From Akkermansiaceae bacterium (GTDB taxonomy: Bacteria > Verrucomicrobiota > Verrucomicrobiia > Verrucomicrobiales > DEV007): a stretch of DNA of 22,304 nucleotides. The position numbers were made by a program, and so were the translations under genes. The notes under the pieces are model-generated. The model was not told the origin of the DNA. It did not search any database and saw only the letters and a list, made by a program, of their open reading frames with translations. The stretch is from contig JACKQC010000036.1 in the NCBI GenBank assembly GCA_024233085.1, positions 1-22,304 on the forward strand, in the 5' to 3' direction. Within the stretch, counting starts at the first letter, position 1, and every line of letters starts with the position of its first letter. This document shows positions 1 to 8,395 of this stretch, piece by piece.

Positions 1-1
1 C

Positions 2-2749
2 CGCCACCAGAAAGTCGTCGAGATCGCCCCCTCGGTCGAGTTGCACGAGGCGATCCGCACCGAGCTGTGCGCGGCGGCCGTCCGCATCGCCCGCGAGATC
101 GGGTACAACAACGCGGGCACGGTCGAGTTTCTCTACGATCTGGACCGCAACGAGTGGTTCTTCATCGAGATGAACCCCCGCATCCAGGTCGAGCACACCG
201 TGACCGAGGTCATCACCGGTGTCGACCTGGTGAGATCGCAGATCCTCATCGCTCAGGGACACGCTCTCCACAGCCCGGAGGTCGCCATTCCCGCGCAGGA
301 GGCCATCCCGCGAAACGGCTACGCCATTCAGTGCCGGATCACGACCGAGGACCCCGAGAACGGGTTTTCGCCGGACTACGGGAAAATTTTGAACTACCGG
401 TCGGCGGCGGGTTTCGGCATCCGGCTGGACGCCGGGGCGGGGGACGCCGGCTCGGTGATCACGCCGTATTACGACTCGCTGCTGGTGAAGCTGACGGCCT
501 CGGGTCCGACCTTTGACATCGCGCTGCAGCGGACAAACCGCGCCCTGCGGGAGTTTCGCATTCGCGGGGTGAAGACGAACATTCCCTTCCTCGAGAACGT
601 CATCCTCCATCCCGTTTTTCGCGGCGGCCAGGCGACGACCCGGCTCATCGACACCGAGCCGAGTCTTTTCAAGTTCACCCCGCGGCGTGACCGGGCCACC
701 AAATTGCTCGCCTACCTGAGCAATGTCACCGTGAACGGCAACCCCACGGCGAAGGGCTATCGCCTCGACGAGATCCTGCCGGCCGCGCCGGTGCCCCCCT
801 TCGATCCGCGCGGTGAGATCCCCCCCGGTTCGCGCGACATCCTGCTCCGCGAGGGGCCGGAGAAATTCGCCGCCTGGATCCGCGGGCGAAAACCCCTGCT
901 GATCACCGACACCACGCTGCGCGACGCGCATCAGTCCCTGCTGGCGACGCGCATGCGCACCGTCGACATGCTCAATGTCGCCGACGCCATCGCCCGGCGG
1001 ACTCCGAACCTTTTCAGCCTCGAAATGTGGGGCGGCGCCACCTTCGACACCGCGATGCGCTTTCTGAAGGAATGTCCGTGGGAACGTCTCCGGCTGCTGC
1101 GCGCGAAGATTCCGAACATCTGTTTCCAGATGCTCTTTCGCGGATCGAACGCCGTGGGCTATTCGAACTACCCCGACAACGTCGTCGCCGGCTTCATCGA
1201 GCACGCCGCCGGAAGCGGGATGGACATTTTCCGTATCTTCGATTCGCTCAATTATCTGCCGAACATGGAGGTCGCCATGACCGCCGTTCGCGAGCGCACC
1301 CGGTCGGTCTGCGAGGCCGCCATCTGCTACACGGGCAACATTCTCGATCCGAAGCGGGACAAGTATTCGCTCGCTTATTACGTCAAGAAGGCCAGGGAAC
1401 TCGAGAAAATGGGCGCCCACATTCTCGCCATCAAGGACATGGCCGGCCTCTGCCGTCCCGCCGCCGCGAATAAACTCGTCGCCACTCTCCGCGACGAGAT
1501 CGGGCTGCCGATTCACTTTCACACCCACGACAGCCCCGGCATCAACGCCGCGTCCGTCCTCCAGGCCTGCGATGCCGGGGTCGATATCGTGGATCTCGCC
1601 ATCGCTTCGATGTCGGGCTCGACCTCGCAGCCGAATCTCAACTCCATTGTCGCGGCGTTGCACGGGCACGAACGCGATCCGGGTCTGAATCTCGAGGCGC
1701 TCAACGAGATGTCCGACTACTGGGACGAGGTGCTCGGTTTCTACAAGCCCTTCGACACCAGCCCCCGGGCCGGAAGCGCCGAAGTGTACGAGCACGAGAT
1801 GCCCGGCGGCCAGTTCACCAATCTCAAGGAACAGGCCCACGCCATCGGCCTCGGCCACCGCTGGCCGGAGATCGCCCGCTGCTACGCGGCGGTCAACCGG
1901 CTTTTCGGGGACATCATCAAGGTCACGCCCAGCTCGAAGGTCGTCGGCGACATGGCCATGTTCCTGATCACCCGCGGCATCGATCCCGCCGACGTCCCCA
2001 CCCTCGAGCCCGGCTCCATCGACTTTCCGGAATCGGTCATCGACATGCTCTGGGGCGGGCTCGGCCAGCCCGACGGCGGCTGGCCGAAGGAAGTGCAGCG
2101 CGCCGTTCTCGGCGGACGCGCCCCGACCACCAAGCGCCCCGGCGAACTCGCCGAGCCGGTCGATCTCGAAAAGACGCGCCGCGACATCGCCGCCAAGCTC
2201 TCCATCGAAGGAAACGACGACCAACTTTACAGCCACCTGATGTACCCGCAGGTGTTCGCCGATTTTCAGAATTTTCTCGCCCAGTTCGACCGGCTCGCCG
2301 GCCTGCCGACGACGGCCTTTTTCCACGGCCTCCAGGTCGGCGAGGAAATCGCCGTCGAGATCGGCCCCGGAAAAATCCTTTTCGTCAAGCTCATCGGCAT
2401 CGGCGAACCGGACGCCGAGGGCCGGCGCACCGTTTTCTACGAACTCAACGGCATGCCCCGAGAGTCCCAGGTCATCGACAAAAAGAAGGCGCCGAAGGAC
2501 CTCGTCTCCCGCCGCAAGGGTGACCGCGACAATCCCCTCCACGCCGTCGCTCCAATGCCCGGCATGGTCACCGAGATCGCCGTCAGCGTCGGGCACAAGG
2601 TCGCCGAGGGCGATCCCCTGGTCACGCTCGAGGCCATGAAGATGCTGACCACCCTCTCGGCTTCCCAAGCCGGCACCGTCACCGAGATTGTCGCCGCCAA
2701 GGGCGCCGCCGTGGAATCGGGCGACCTGCTCGTGGTGCTGGGCGAGTGA
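2..2749 (+). CDS. pyc: pyruvate carboxylase, 5'-truncated by window edge
   Basis: This biotin enzyme carboxylates pyruvate to oxaloacetate with ATP and bicarbonate in the cytoplasm (anaplerosis). The reading frame is already open at base 2, beginning RHQKVVEIAPS, a motif inside the biotin carboxylase domain, so roughly the first 240 residues lie outside the window. A TTG at 41 is internal and is not a start. Visible in order: the biotin carboxylase end with EMNPRIQVEH (about residues 57-66 of the visible part); the carboxyltransferase domain opening with LLITDTTLRDAHQS (about 299), with the carboxylatable lysine in AIKDMAGL (about 478) and metal-binding FHTHDSPG (about 504); then the PYC/OADA region; then a C-terminal biotinyl domain with EAMKM, the biotin lysine codon being at 2639-2641. 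Having all three domains on one chain distinguishes it from split acetyl-CoA or oxaloacetate decarboxylase subunits. hicA follows 10 bp after the stop. Confidence 0.96.
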   Translation, partial: RHQKVVEIAPSVELHEAIRTELCAAAVRIAREIGYNNAGTVEFLYDLDRNEWFFIEMNPRIQVEHTVTEVITGVDLVRSQILIAQGHALHSPEVAIPAQEAIPRNGYAIQCRITTEDPENGFSPDYGKILNYRSAAGFGIRLDAGAGDAGSVITPYYDSLLVKLTASGPTFDIALQRTNRALREFRIRGVKTNIPFLENVILHPVFRGGQATTRLIDTEPSLFKFTPRRDRATKLLAYLSNVTVNGNPTAKGYRLDEILPAAPVPPFDPRGEIPPGSRDILLREGPEKFAAWIRGRKPLLITDTTLRDAHQSLLATRMRTVDMLNVADAIARRTPNLFSLEMWGGATFDTAMRFLKECPWERLRLLRAKIPNICFQMLFRGSNAVGYSNYPDNVVAGFIEHAAGSGMDIFRIFDSLNYLPNMEVAMTAVRERTRSVCEAAICYTGNILDPKRDKYSLAYYVKKARELEKMGAHILAIKDMAGLCRPAAANKLVATLRDEIGLPIHFHTHDSPGINAASVLQACDAGVDIVDLAIASMSGSTSQPNLNSIVAALHGHERDPGLNLEALNEMSDYWDEVLGFYKPFDTSPRAGSAEVYEHEMPGGQFTNLKEQAHAIGLGHRWPEIARCYAAVNRLFGDIIKVTPSSKVVGDMAMFLITRGIDPADVPTLEPGSIDFPESVIDMLWGGLGQPDGGWPKEVQRAVLGGRAPTTKRPGELAEPVDLEKTRRDIAAKLSIEGNDDQLYSHLMYPQVFADFQNFLAQFDRLAGLPTTAFFHGLQVGEEIAVEIGPGKILFVKLIGIGEPDAEGRRTVFYELNGMPRESQVIDKKKAPKDLVSRRKGDRDNPLHAVAPMPGMVTEIAVSVGHKVAEGDPLVTLEAMKMLTTLSASQAGTVTEIVAAKGAAVESGDLLVVLGE

Positions 2750-2759
2750 CCGGGGATCG

Positions 2760-2960
2760 ATGAAAAGCCGCGAAGTCATCAGGCGCTTGAAGGAGGACGG
2801 CTGGTACCTCGTGGGGGTTCGCGGGGATCATCACCAGTTCAAGAACGAAAGGAGATCCGGTTGTGTCACCGTTCCCCGCCCAGTAAAAGACATTCCCATT
2901 TCCACAGTTCGAAGTATCTTCAGGCAAGCGGGTTGGGAATGGCCACCCCGAGCGAAATGA
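2760..2960 (+). CDS. hicA: HicA family mRNA interferase toxin
   Basis: This 66-residue protein has the HicA/YcfA fold signature: MKSREVIRRLKEDGW at the N-terminus, then GDHHQFKN at residues 22-29, whose first histidine (H24) is the expected catalytic residue, and a C-terminal helix (STVRSIFRQAGW). HicA toxins use a dsRNA-binding-like fold to cleave mRNA and are neutralised by HicB. I start at ATG 2760, preceded by GGGG, because the upstream in-frame sequence overlaps the end of pyruvate carboxylase and has no family similarity. hicB starts one base after the stop, giving the usual toxin-first order. The gap from pyruvate carboxylase is only 10 bp, so read-through transcription is possible. 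The assignment is by sequence motif; toxicity is inferred from the family. Confidence 0.88.
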   Translation: MKSREVIRRLKEDGWYLVGVRGDHHQFKNERRSGCVTVPRPVKDIPISTVRSIFRQAGWEWPPRAK

Positions 2961-2961
2961 A

Positions 2962-3273
2962 ATGAAATCGATCGCCGTCCAATATCCCGTCGTGCTCCAC
3001 CGAGCCGCCGATCGCGAAGCCGGATTCGGTGTCAGCGTTCCGGATTTACCCGGCTGCATCTCCGTTGGCGGAAATTTTGGCGAAGCGCTCCGAAGTATTC
3101 GGGAGGCGATCGAATTCCATGTCGAAGGGATGCTTTCGGATGGCGAAAAAGTCCCCGAGCCGGCGCCGGTGGATGAACATCTGGGAGACGAAGCATACGA
3201 GACGGGGATCTGGGCTCTGGTCGAGGTGGAACTGCCGGTTGGCACCTTCTCTCCGACATCCCGGGCGGCGTAA
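2962..3273 (+). CDS. hicB: HicB-like antitoxin, lacking the usual C-terminal DNA-binding domain
   Basis: This 103-residue protein has the HicB antitoxin domain: a first strand (AVQYPVVLH), then GFGVSVPDLPGCISVGG and EALRSIREAIEFHVEGML, and finally WALVEVELP. The family partner HicA is immediately upstream, one base away. Many HicB proteins of this subclass continue past the WALV-V-L segment into a ribbon-helix-helix or HTH domain that binds the hic promoter. Here the protein stops about 11 residues after that segment (residue 103), and no such domain appears in any frame before the convergent dinB stop at 3301. It should still be able to bind the toxin, but autoregulation by this protein looks doubtful. 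Either the C-terminus has been lost or this is a naturally short form. Confidence 0.85.
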   Translation: MKSIAVQYPVVLHRAADREAGFGVSVPDLPGCISVGGNFGEALRSIREAIEFHVEGMLSDGEKVPEPAPVDEHLGDEAYETGIWALVEVELPVGTFSPTSRAA

Positions 3274-3300
3274 CTAGGGTGTGTGGAAAAATTCCGCGGC

Positions 3301-4386
3301 TCAGAACATCTCCATCTGCCCTGCCCGTTCCGCCGCGGCCCCGCTTGCGTCTTCCTCGGAGAAAAAGCGGACCCCGGCCCCGATCAATCGCACGGCCTTG
3401 CCGCCGCCGCGTTCCCAGGCCTCGCGCAGCAGCGCCTCGAAGATTTCCGAATCGACCTCGCCCACCGCGCGCTGGGCGGTCGTCTGGGTGAAGTCCTCGA
3501 ATTTCAGCTTCACCACCGCCTCGCGAACGCGGCGCCCGGCGTGGGCCCGCGCGAGGTCTTCGCGCAGCTCCGCCTCCAGTTCCTTCAGCTTTTCCAGGCC
3601 CGCCTCGGGCGTCCGCACATCCTCGAAAAACGTGCGCTCGTTGCTGACCGATTTTCGTTCACGGTTCGGATTCACCCGCCGGTGGTCAACGCCCCGGCAC
3701 AGGTCGTGAAGCTCATGCCCGAATTTGCCGAAGCGGCGGTCCAGGTCGACGAGCGAAAACCCCTGCAATTCCCCGCAGGTCCGCGCGCCGAAGGCGTGGA
3801 TCTTCTCCGCCGTCCGTTTGCCGACCCCCCAGATCTTTTCGACCGGCAGCGCGCGGACGAATTCGTCGAGAATTTCCGCCGTGACCTCGAATTGGCCGTC
3901 CGGCTTGCGCCAGTCGCTGGCGACCTTGGCGAGAAACTTGTTCGGCGCGATGCCCGCCGAGGCGGTCAACCCGGTCGTTTCGCGTATGCGCGCGCGAATC
4001 TCGGCCGCCACGGCCGCCCCTTCCGAAGCGAGATGGGAAACATCGAGATACGCCTCGTCGAGGGACAGCGGCTCGATGAGGTCGGTGAATTCGGCGAAGA
4101 TGGCCCGGATTTTTCGCGACTCCGCCCGGTAGAAGTCGAAACGCACCGGCAGCACGACGAGATCGGGGCACAGACGCATCGCCTGAAAAGTCGGCATCGC
4201 CGAGCGGCAGCCGTATTTTCGCGCCTCGTAGTTGCAGGTCGTGAGGACGCCGCGCCGCCGACCGCCGACCGCCACGGGTTGGCCGCGCAGCTCCGGGCGC
4301 TCCCGCAGCTCGATCGCGGCGTAAAAGCAGTCCATGTCCACATGGATGATTTTGCGCGGAAGATCGTCCACCGGCCAGGATAGCAC
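3301..4386 (-). CDS. dinB: DNA polymerase IV (Y-family translesion polymerase)
   Basis: This is an error-prone Y-family polymerase for lesion bypass. At 361 residues it has the usual DinB length. Palm motifs are clear: IIHVDMDCFYAAIE (catalytic D17) and SLDEAYLD (D110, E111). A helix-hairpin-helix segment follows (VEKIWGVGKRTAEKI), then a little-finger domain with ERKSVSNERTF. The protein ends in QMEMF, which fits the beta-clamp binding consensus (QLxLF type) at the extreme C-terminus, as expected for Pol IV. I use the GTG at 4386, which has a GC-rich purine stretch (GGGCGGG) just upstream; a second in-frame GTG at 4371 is possible. It lies 76 bp downstream of the FHA gene on the same strand and converges with hicB. 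No SOS box was recognised in the short upstream gap. Confidence 0.95.
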   Translation of the reverse strand: MLSWPVDDLPRKIIHVDMDCFYAAIELRERPELRGQPVAVGGRRRGVLTTCNYEARKYGCRSAMPTFQAMRLCPDLVVLPVRFDFYRAESRKIRAIFAEFTDLIEPLSLDEAYLDVSHLASEGAAVAAEIRARIRETTGLTASAGIAPNKFLAKVASDWRKPDGQFEVTAEILDEFVRALPVEKIWGVGKRTAEKIHAFGARTCGELQGFSLVDLDRRFGKFGHELHDLCRGVDHRRVNPNRERKSVSNERTFFEDVRTPEAGLEKLKELEAELREDLARAHAGRRVREAVVKLKFEDFTQTTAQRAVGEVDSEIFEALLREAWERGGGKAVRLIGAGVRFFSEEDASGAAAERAGQMEMF

Positions 4387-4462
4387 GGGATACCCGCCCG
4401 CGAAAATTCCGCCCCGTCGGGCCGGGAGCGGGAAAAAATCTCCGGGAAACCGCGGCGGCGGA

Positions 4463-6283
4463 TCACCCGCCCTTCGGCAGCGCCGCCGAGGCGAGAGTCC
4501 GCCGAACTTCGCGAAGTCGCTCAGTCAATTGGGAAGTCTCGCCGCCACCGGGATCGTCCGTCTCCGGGGCTTCCGCCTCTTTCGAAAACGCGGATTCGAG
4601 CTGTTGGCGCCGCAGTTGGCCGGCATCGAGGCGCTCCAGTTCCTGTTGCCTTTTCCTGAGCGCGGCTTTCACCAATTCGGCCTCGCTCTGGATGATCCGG
4701 GCTTCTTCGATCGCCTTGTCGCGGAGGGCGACCGCGCGATCGATGTCCCAGGGTTGAACCTGCGGCCGGTCGTTGGGGAGGGCCCGCCGAGCCTCCGCCT
4801 CCTCGATGTAGCGTTTGCCTTCCTTGATCATTTTCGCCACCTCCCGCTCGCGGCGGGCCACCATCTTCATTCGCTTGAGCAACTCCTTTCGCCTCCCGAT
4901 CTTGGCCTGAATTTTGTTGAGGGCTTTTTCGTTTCTGGCGATTTGGGAATCGATTCCGCGGCCGCTCGCCTCCAGTTTTTCGGTCGTCCGGGCCGCTTCC
5001 TTCCGCCGGTTTTCCGCCTCGGCGAGTTGGACTTCGGTCCGGGCCAATTCGTCCGCCTTCGCTTTCCGCCGCCGCTCCAACTCGAGAGTTTCCGCGAGCG
5101 TCCGTTCGACGCGGGTTTTCTCCCGTTGCCGGGCCTGACTGGCTTCCTGATCCAGGTTTTCGAGTTGTTTTCGAGCGGCTTCCAGGGTGCGGGCCCATTT
5201 CTTGCGCTCCGCGCTCGCCGCGGCCTTTTCGGATTCGACGCGCGCCAGGAATCCCTCCAGTTCCGTTTGCAGTCGCGCGCGTTCGGGTTGGTACGAGGCG
5301 ATCTCCCGCTGCATTCGCCGATGCTCCTGGCGTATCGATTTGAACTGAGCCCGCGCGTCCTCGATCTCGCCGTGGGCTTGCTTGAGCGCCTTCAATTCGG
5401 CGCGCAGGGCCTCGGTCTCGTTCGTCGCCCGATCCAGGCTTTTGACGGACTTTCTCAGGTCGTCGCGTTCCGCGACCGCCTCGCCGAGCCGATCCCGCAG
5501 GGTGGAAATCGTCGCCTCCATTTCGGAACGAACGCGATCGGCCTCCTCCAGCCCTTCTTCGAAGGCCTCGATCTTTTTAGCCTTTTGACACAACTGAGCC
5601 TCCAGGCGATCGCGCTCCCGTCGCAGTTCGGCAATTTCGAGGTGCCATTCATCCCCGGGGTTCTCCCGATCTTCGATCGTGTCGGTCTCCGCCTCGATCG
5701 GGCCGGTCTCGTTCCCGGGCGGGGCGTCGGAAGGGGGGGCGTCTTCCGGTTCTTCAAAATCCAAAGCCGGCTCGGCGGATTCGATTTTGGGCCGGTCCCC
5801 GTCATCCGAAACATCGCCGATCGATGGCTCCTCCTGGATTGCTTCTCCGACGACCCGGCTTTCGGGTTTGAAGGGTTGGCTGAGCCCGCTGGGCAGTCCC
5901 TTCTTCTGCTTCTCCATCGCCTGTCTTGCCTGGGAAATGGCTCGCGCTCCGAAGATCGAAGACTTTTCCGAATCGCCGTCCGGGGAATCGTCCGTTTCCG
6001 TCACCCGCGCGTCGATGTTTCCGAAGCGAACGGTGTCCCCCGGCGTCAGCGGCGAGCGGGTGATCCGCTTGTCGTTGACGAAGGTGCCGTTGCTGGAGCC
6101 CAGGTCCTCGATGCTCAATTCGCCGTCGTCCGTCCGCTCGATCCGGGCGTGGGTGCCCGAAACGATGTCGCTGTCGACGACGATGTCGTTCGTGCGATGC
6201 CGACCGATCGTCGTGCGATCCTGGGTGATCGATACGACTCGAGCCGGATGATTTGGGAAGGCGCTGATCTCAAGGACAACCAT
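4463..6283 (-). CDS. FHA domain protein with a long coiled coil, function unknown
   Basis: This 606-residue cytoplasmic protein has an N-terminal forkhead-associated domain (about residues 1-97) with TTIGRHRTNDI, SGTHARI and DLGSSNGTFVN, the conserved phosphothreonine-binding loops. The usual S-R-x-H loop reads S-G-T-H here, so one contact residue differs. A charged, low-complexity acidic linker follows (about 100-200). Then comes a long stretch rich in E, R, K, Q, A and L from about 210 to 580 with heptad character, predicted coiled coil. No membrane segment or signal peptide is visible. FHA domains bind phosphothreonine peptides, so a role as a scaffold reading a Ser/Thr kinase signal is an inference; no kinase gene is in the window. 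I prefer ATG 6283 to an upstream TTG at 6331 because the FHA strand order begins right at MVVLEISAF. dinB lies 76 bp downstream. Confidence 0.8.
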   Translation of the reverse strand: MVVLEISAFPNHPARVVSITQDRTTIGRHRTNDIVVDSDIVSGTHARIERTDDGELSIEDLGSSNGTFVNDKRITRSPLTPGDTVRFGNIDARVTETDDSPDGDSEKSSIFGARAISQARQAMEKQKKGLPSGLSQPFKPESRVVGEAIQEEPSIGDVSDDGDRPKIESAEPALDFEEPEDAPPSDAPPGNETGPIEAETDTIEDRENPGDEWHLEIAELRRERDRLEAQLCQKAKKIEAFEEGLEEADRVRSEMEATISTLRDRLGEAVAERDDLRKSVKSLDRATNETEALRAELKALKQAHGEIEDARAQFKSIRQEHRRMQREIASYQPERARLQTELEGFLARVESEKAAASAERKKWARTLEAARKQLENLDQEASQARQREKTRVERTLAETLELERRRKAKADELARTEVQLAEAENRRKEAARTTEKLEASGRGIDSQIARNEKALNKIQAKIGRRKELLKRMKMVARREREVAKMIKEGKRYIEEAEARRALPNDRPQVQPWDIDRAVALRDKAIEEARIIQSEAELVKAALRKRQQELERLDAGQLRRQQLESAFSKEAEAPETDDPGGGETSQLTERLREVRRTLASAALPKGG

Positions 6284-6343
6284 GGCCGCTCGGGGAAATC
6301 CTTGTGTTGAGGCGGGGTGGACGAGGGGCAAACGCCAAACATT

Positions 6344-6375
6344 ATCATAATTATGGTTTTTATAAACAGATTTTT
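6344..6375 (-). promoter_or_regulatory. A+T-rich promoter-like segment upstream of the FHA gene
   Basis: The stretch around 6341-6380 is strikingly A+T-rich in a G+C-rich region. Read on the minus strand it contains TATGAT (6344-6349), five of six matches to a -10 box, about 60 bp before the FHA gene start. The -35 region at 17-18 bp spacing is a poor match. The assignment is from composition and a single hexamer only. Confidence 0.3.
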
Positions 6376-6553
6376 CTTCGGAGAAGCTCCGCTGATGGAA
6401 TTTCCCGCTTGTCCCGACTATTCTGGGTTCGAACGGGGAAGCGCTTCCGCCATTTCGGCAACGCCTGGAAATCCGCAGTTTCCGGCGCTCGGGTCACACC
6501 GACCGCGGAGAACGCCGCAGGCAGGCGCAAATCGACGAAGAACCCGCGACCAA

Positions 6554-6625
6554 TACACCCACTAGGAATCGAACCTAGATCTACGGCTCCGGAAACCGTC
6601 GTTCTATCCGTTGAACTATGGGTGC
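6554..6625 (-). tRNA. tRNA-Arg (anticodon CCG)
   Basis: The minus strand folds into a complete 72-nt cloverleaf. The acceptor stem is GCACCCA/TGGGTGT (first pair G-U). The D stem is GTTC/GAAC with an AACGGATA loop, and the anticodon stem is ACGGT/GCCGT with loop TTCCGGA, giving CCG at positions 34-36. The variable region is short, and the T arm is CTAGG-TTCGATT-CCTAG. CCG decodes the arginine codon CGG. The discriminator base is A and no CCA is encoded (the next bases are TTG), so CCA must be added by nucleotidyltransferase. The gene stands alone, about 270 bp upstream of the FHA gene on the same strand and divergent from proB. Confidence 0.95.
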
Positions 6626-6803
6626 CTTGAAAAGACCGGGCCGCGACGAAGACACTTCTCCCGTGGGAGCGAAGCCGCCCGCCGCGACGGGCCGATAACG
6701 TGTTCCTTTACACCTCCGGGCGCAAGCAATATCGTCCCGCACCGCCGCATTTCGACGGCGGAAAAACGGAATTTTCGAACGAACACCCCGGCCCCATCCT
6801 TCC

Positions 6804-7586
6804 CTGAAAGTTGTCATCAAAATCGGAACCGGCGTCCTGACCCGCGGCGAGGGAGTGACCCTCCATCACGCGATGATCGCCCGCCTCACCCAGGCCATCG
6901 CCGACCTCTACGAGGCCGGGCATCGGCCCATTGTCGTTTCCAGCGGAGCCGTGGGCGCCGGGTTGATGGCTTTCGGCCTCGACGAACGCCCCACCGACAC
7001 CGGCATGCTCCAGGCCTGCGCCTCCGTGGGCCAGGCGCGTCTCATGCACATTTACGAAAACCACTTCAGCCATTTCGGGCTGAAAGTCGCCCAACTGCTT
7101 CTCACCCACGACGATCTCCGGGACGAAAAGCGCCGCGCCAACGTGCGCAACACCCTCGACCACCTGCTCGGATTCCCGAACATCGTACCCATCGTCAACG
7201 AAAACGACTCCGTCGCCGTTTACGAGCTGAAAGTCGGCGACAACGATGTCCTCTCCGCCGAAGTCGCCGAACTGGCCGCCGCCGACCTGCTCATCCTCCT
7301 GACCAGCGTGCCCGGCCTGCGCCGGCCCTGCGACTCCGATCCCAACGCCATCGTCGCCCGGGTCGAGGACATCGAGTCCGTCATGTCCTTCGCCAGCGAG
7401 GAGAAAGGACGCCTCTCGGTCGGCGGCATGCGCTCGAAGCTCGAGGCCGTCCGCACCGCCGTTTCCGCCGGGATCGAGACCATCATCGCCGGCGGCGCCA
7501 ATCCCGAGCAGTTGATCGACCTCGCCGGCGGCGGCGGCATCGGCACCCGCTTTGCCCCCGCGCGCCGCGAAACCGCGGCGGGGTGA
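6804..7586 (+). CDS. proB: glutamate 5-kinase, short form without PUA domain, probable CTG start
   Basis: This enzyme phosphorylates glutamate to glutamyl-5-phosphate, the first step of proline synthesis. It belongs to the amino acid kinase fold. Motifs run from the N-terminal phosphate loop KVVIKIGTGVLTR (residues 2-14) through SSGAVGAG (46-53), NENDSV (132-137) and GDNDVLSA (145-152) to a C-terminal GGMRSKLEAVRTA. At 260 residues it ends where the kinase domain ends, so the PUA domain of longer ProB proteins is absent. The first standard start in frame is GTG 6855, but that would delete the KIGTG loop, which is needed for ATP binding. The open frame runs upstream with CTG at 6804 exactly where the family methionine sits. 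I therefore place the start there, with ATT 6771 as a weaker option. No clear ribosome binding site is visible. proA is not nearby. Confidence 0.9.
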   Translation: MKVVIKIGTGVLTRGEGVTLHHAMIARLTQAIADLYEAGHRPIVVSSGAVGAGLMAFGLDERPTDTGMLQACASVGQARLMHIYENHFSHFGLKVAQLLLTHDDLRDEKRRANVRNTLDHLLGFPNIVPIVNENDSVAVYELKVGDNDVLSAEVAELAAADLLILLTSVPGLRRPCDSDPNAIVARVEDIESVMSFASEEKGRLSVGGMRSKLEAVRTAVSAGIETIIAGGANPEQLIDLAGGGGIGTRFAPARRETAAG

Positions 7587-7645
7587 TCCGCGGCATGTCC
7601 TTCCTGCCCGCTTCTGAGGCGAAAAAATTGTAAAGCCTTTTCCTT

Positions 7646-8380
7646 TCACCCCCCGGCCCGGATCGCCCGGGCGGCGAGGAAATTGTAGTGGGGCAGGCAG
7701 TCGTCGAGCAGGGGGCGCAGCCGCTCGGGGAAGGGCTCCTTTTTCTCGGTGAAGGGAGCGAAACCCGTCGAGCGGTGGAGGTTGTGATACCAGTATTTCG
7801 CCCAGGGACCGTCCTCGGGGCGCGGGCCGGCCTTCCACGAAAGCATGACCGGATCGAAGAGGACGCCGATCCGTCGGCACAGCTCGCCGAGCACCTTTCC
7901 GGGATCGAGCAGCAGTTCGCGGGAGTCGAGCACGAGCGGAGCGCGGCCGGCGGCGTCGAGTTCGCGGAAAAGCTCGGCCTGCCGCGCGTAGGCGGCGTCG
8001 CGCGGAGTGGGCTCGGCGATCTGATTGACGAGCGAGGGCAACATCTGCCGCGGATCGCGGATCAGGAAAACATTCGCCACGCGCGGATCTGAGAGCCAGG
8101 CGGGATCGAGGTCGATGAGATGGTGGGCCATGTTCTTGACGAACCACACGGCGCGTCCGGCGGGCGGGTTGAGGATGCGCTCGCGCACGACCTTTTCGCC
8201 GTCGGTCTCGAGCAGGGCGAGCATTTCCTCCCAGTGCGGCTGAGGAGCGTGAGTCAGGTGCAGGTAGTGGCCGTAGAGCGGCTCGTCGATGACGGCGGTG
8301 TCGCCGCGCTGGGCGAAGGCATACATCAGCGCCGTCGAGACGTTGCGCGGGCCGGAGAGCAGGTTGACGATCCGGGTCAC
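7646..8380 (-). CDS. sulfotransferase-like P-loop protein
   Basis: This 244-residue protein starts VTRIVNLLSGPRNVSTALMY, where SGPRNVST (9-16) resembles the 5'-phosphosulfate (PAPS) binding loop of sulfotransferases. VFLIRDPRQMLPSL (104-117) matches the 3'-phosphate motif, with the R-D-P and serine in place. Similar proteins of about 240 residues are often annotated as sulfotransferase family, sometimes misleadingly as branched-chain aminotransferase-like because of fusions. The acceptor is unknown. I start at GTG 8380, where the family similarity begins; the open frame upstream overlaps the divergent thioesterase and is a shadow. It faces away from the thioesterase gene across 69 bp that contain a palindrome. 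No signal peptide is visible. Confidence 0.8.
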   Translation of the reverse strand: MTRIVNLLSGPRNVSTALMYAFAQRGDTAVIDEPLYGHYLHLTHAPQPHWEEMLALLETDGEKVVRERILNPPAGRAVWFVKNMAHHLIDLDPAWLSDPRVANVFLIRDPRQMLPSLVNQIAEPTPRDAAYARQAELFRELDAAGRAPLVLDSRELLLDPGKVLGELCRRIGVLFDPVMLSWKAGPRPEDGPWAKYWYHNLHRSTGFAPFTEKKEPFPERLRPLLDDCLPHYNFLAARAIRAGG

Positions 8381-8395
8381 GAAGGCGAGTAAAGC

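Noticed and set aside
3283..6310. Long open frames on the plus strand opposite dinB and the FHA gene
   Set aside because: They are mirror frames produced by the high G+C content; only the minus-strand proteins show family motifs.
6554..6625. tRNA-Arg as an integration site for a mobile element
   Set aside because: No integrase gene and no repeated 3' end of the tRNA were noticed in the window.
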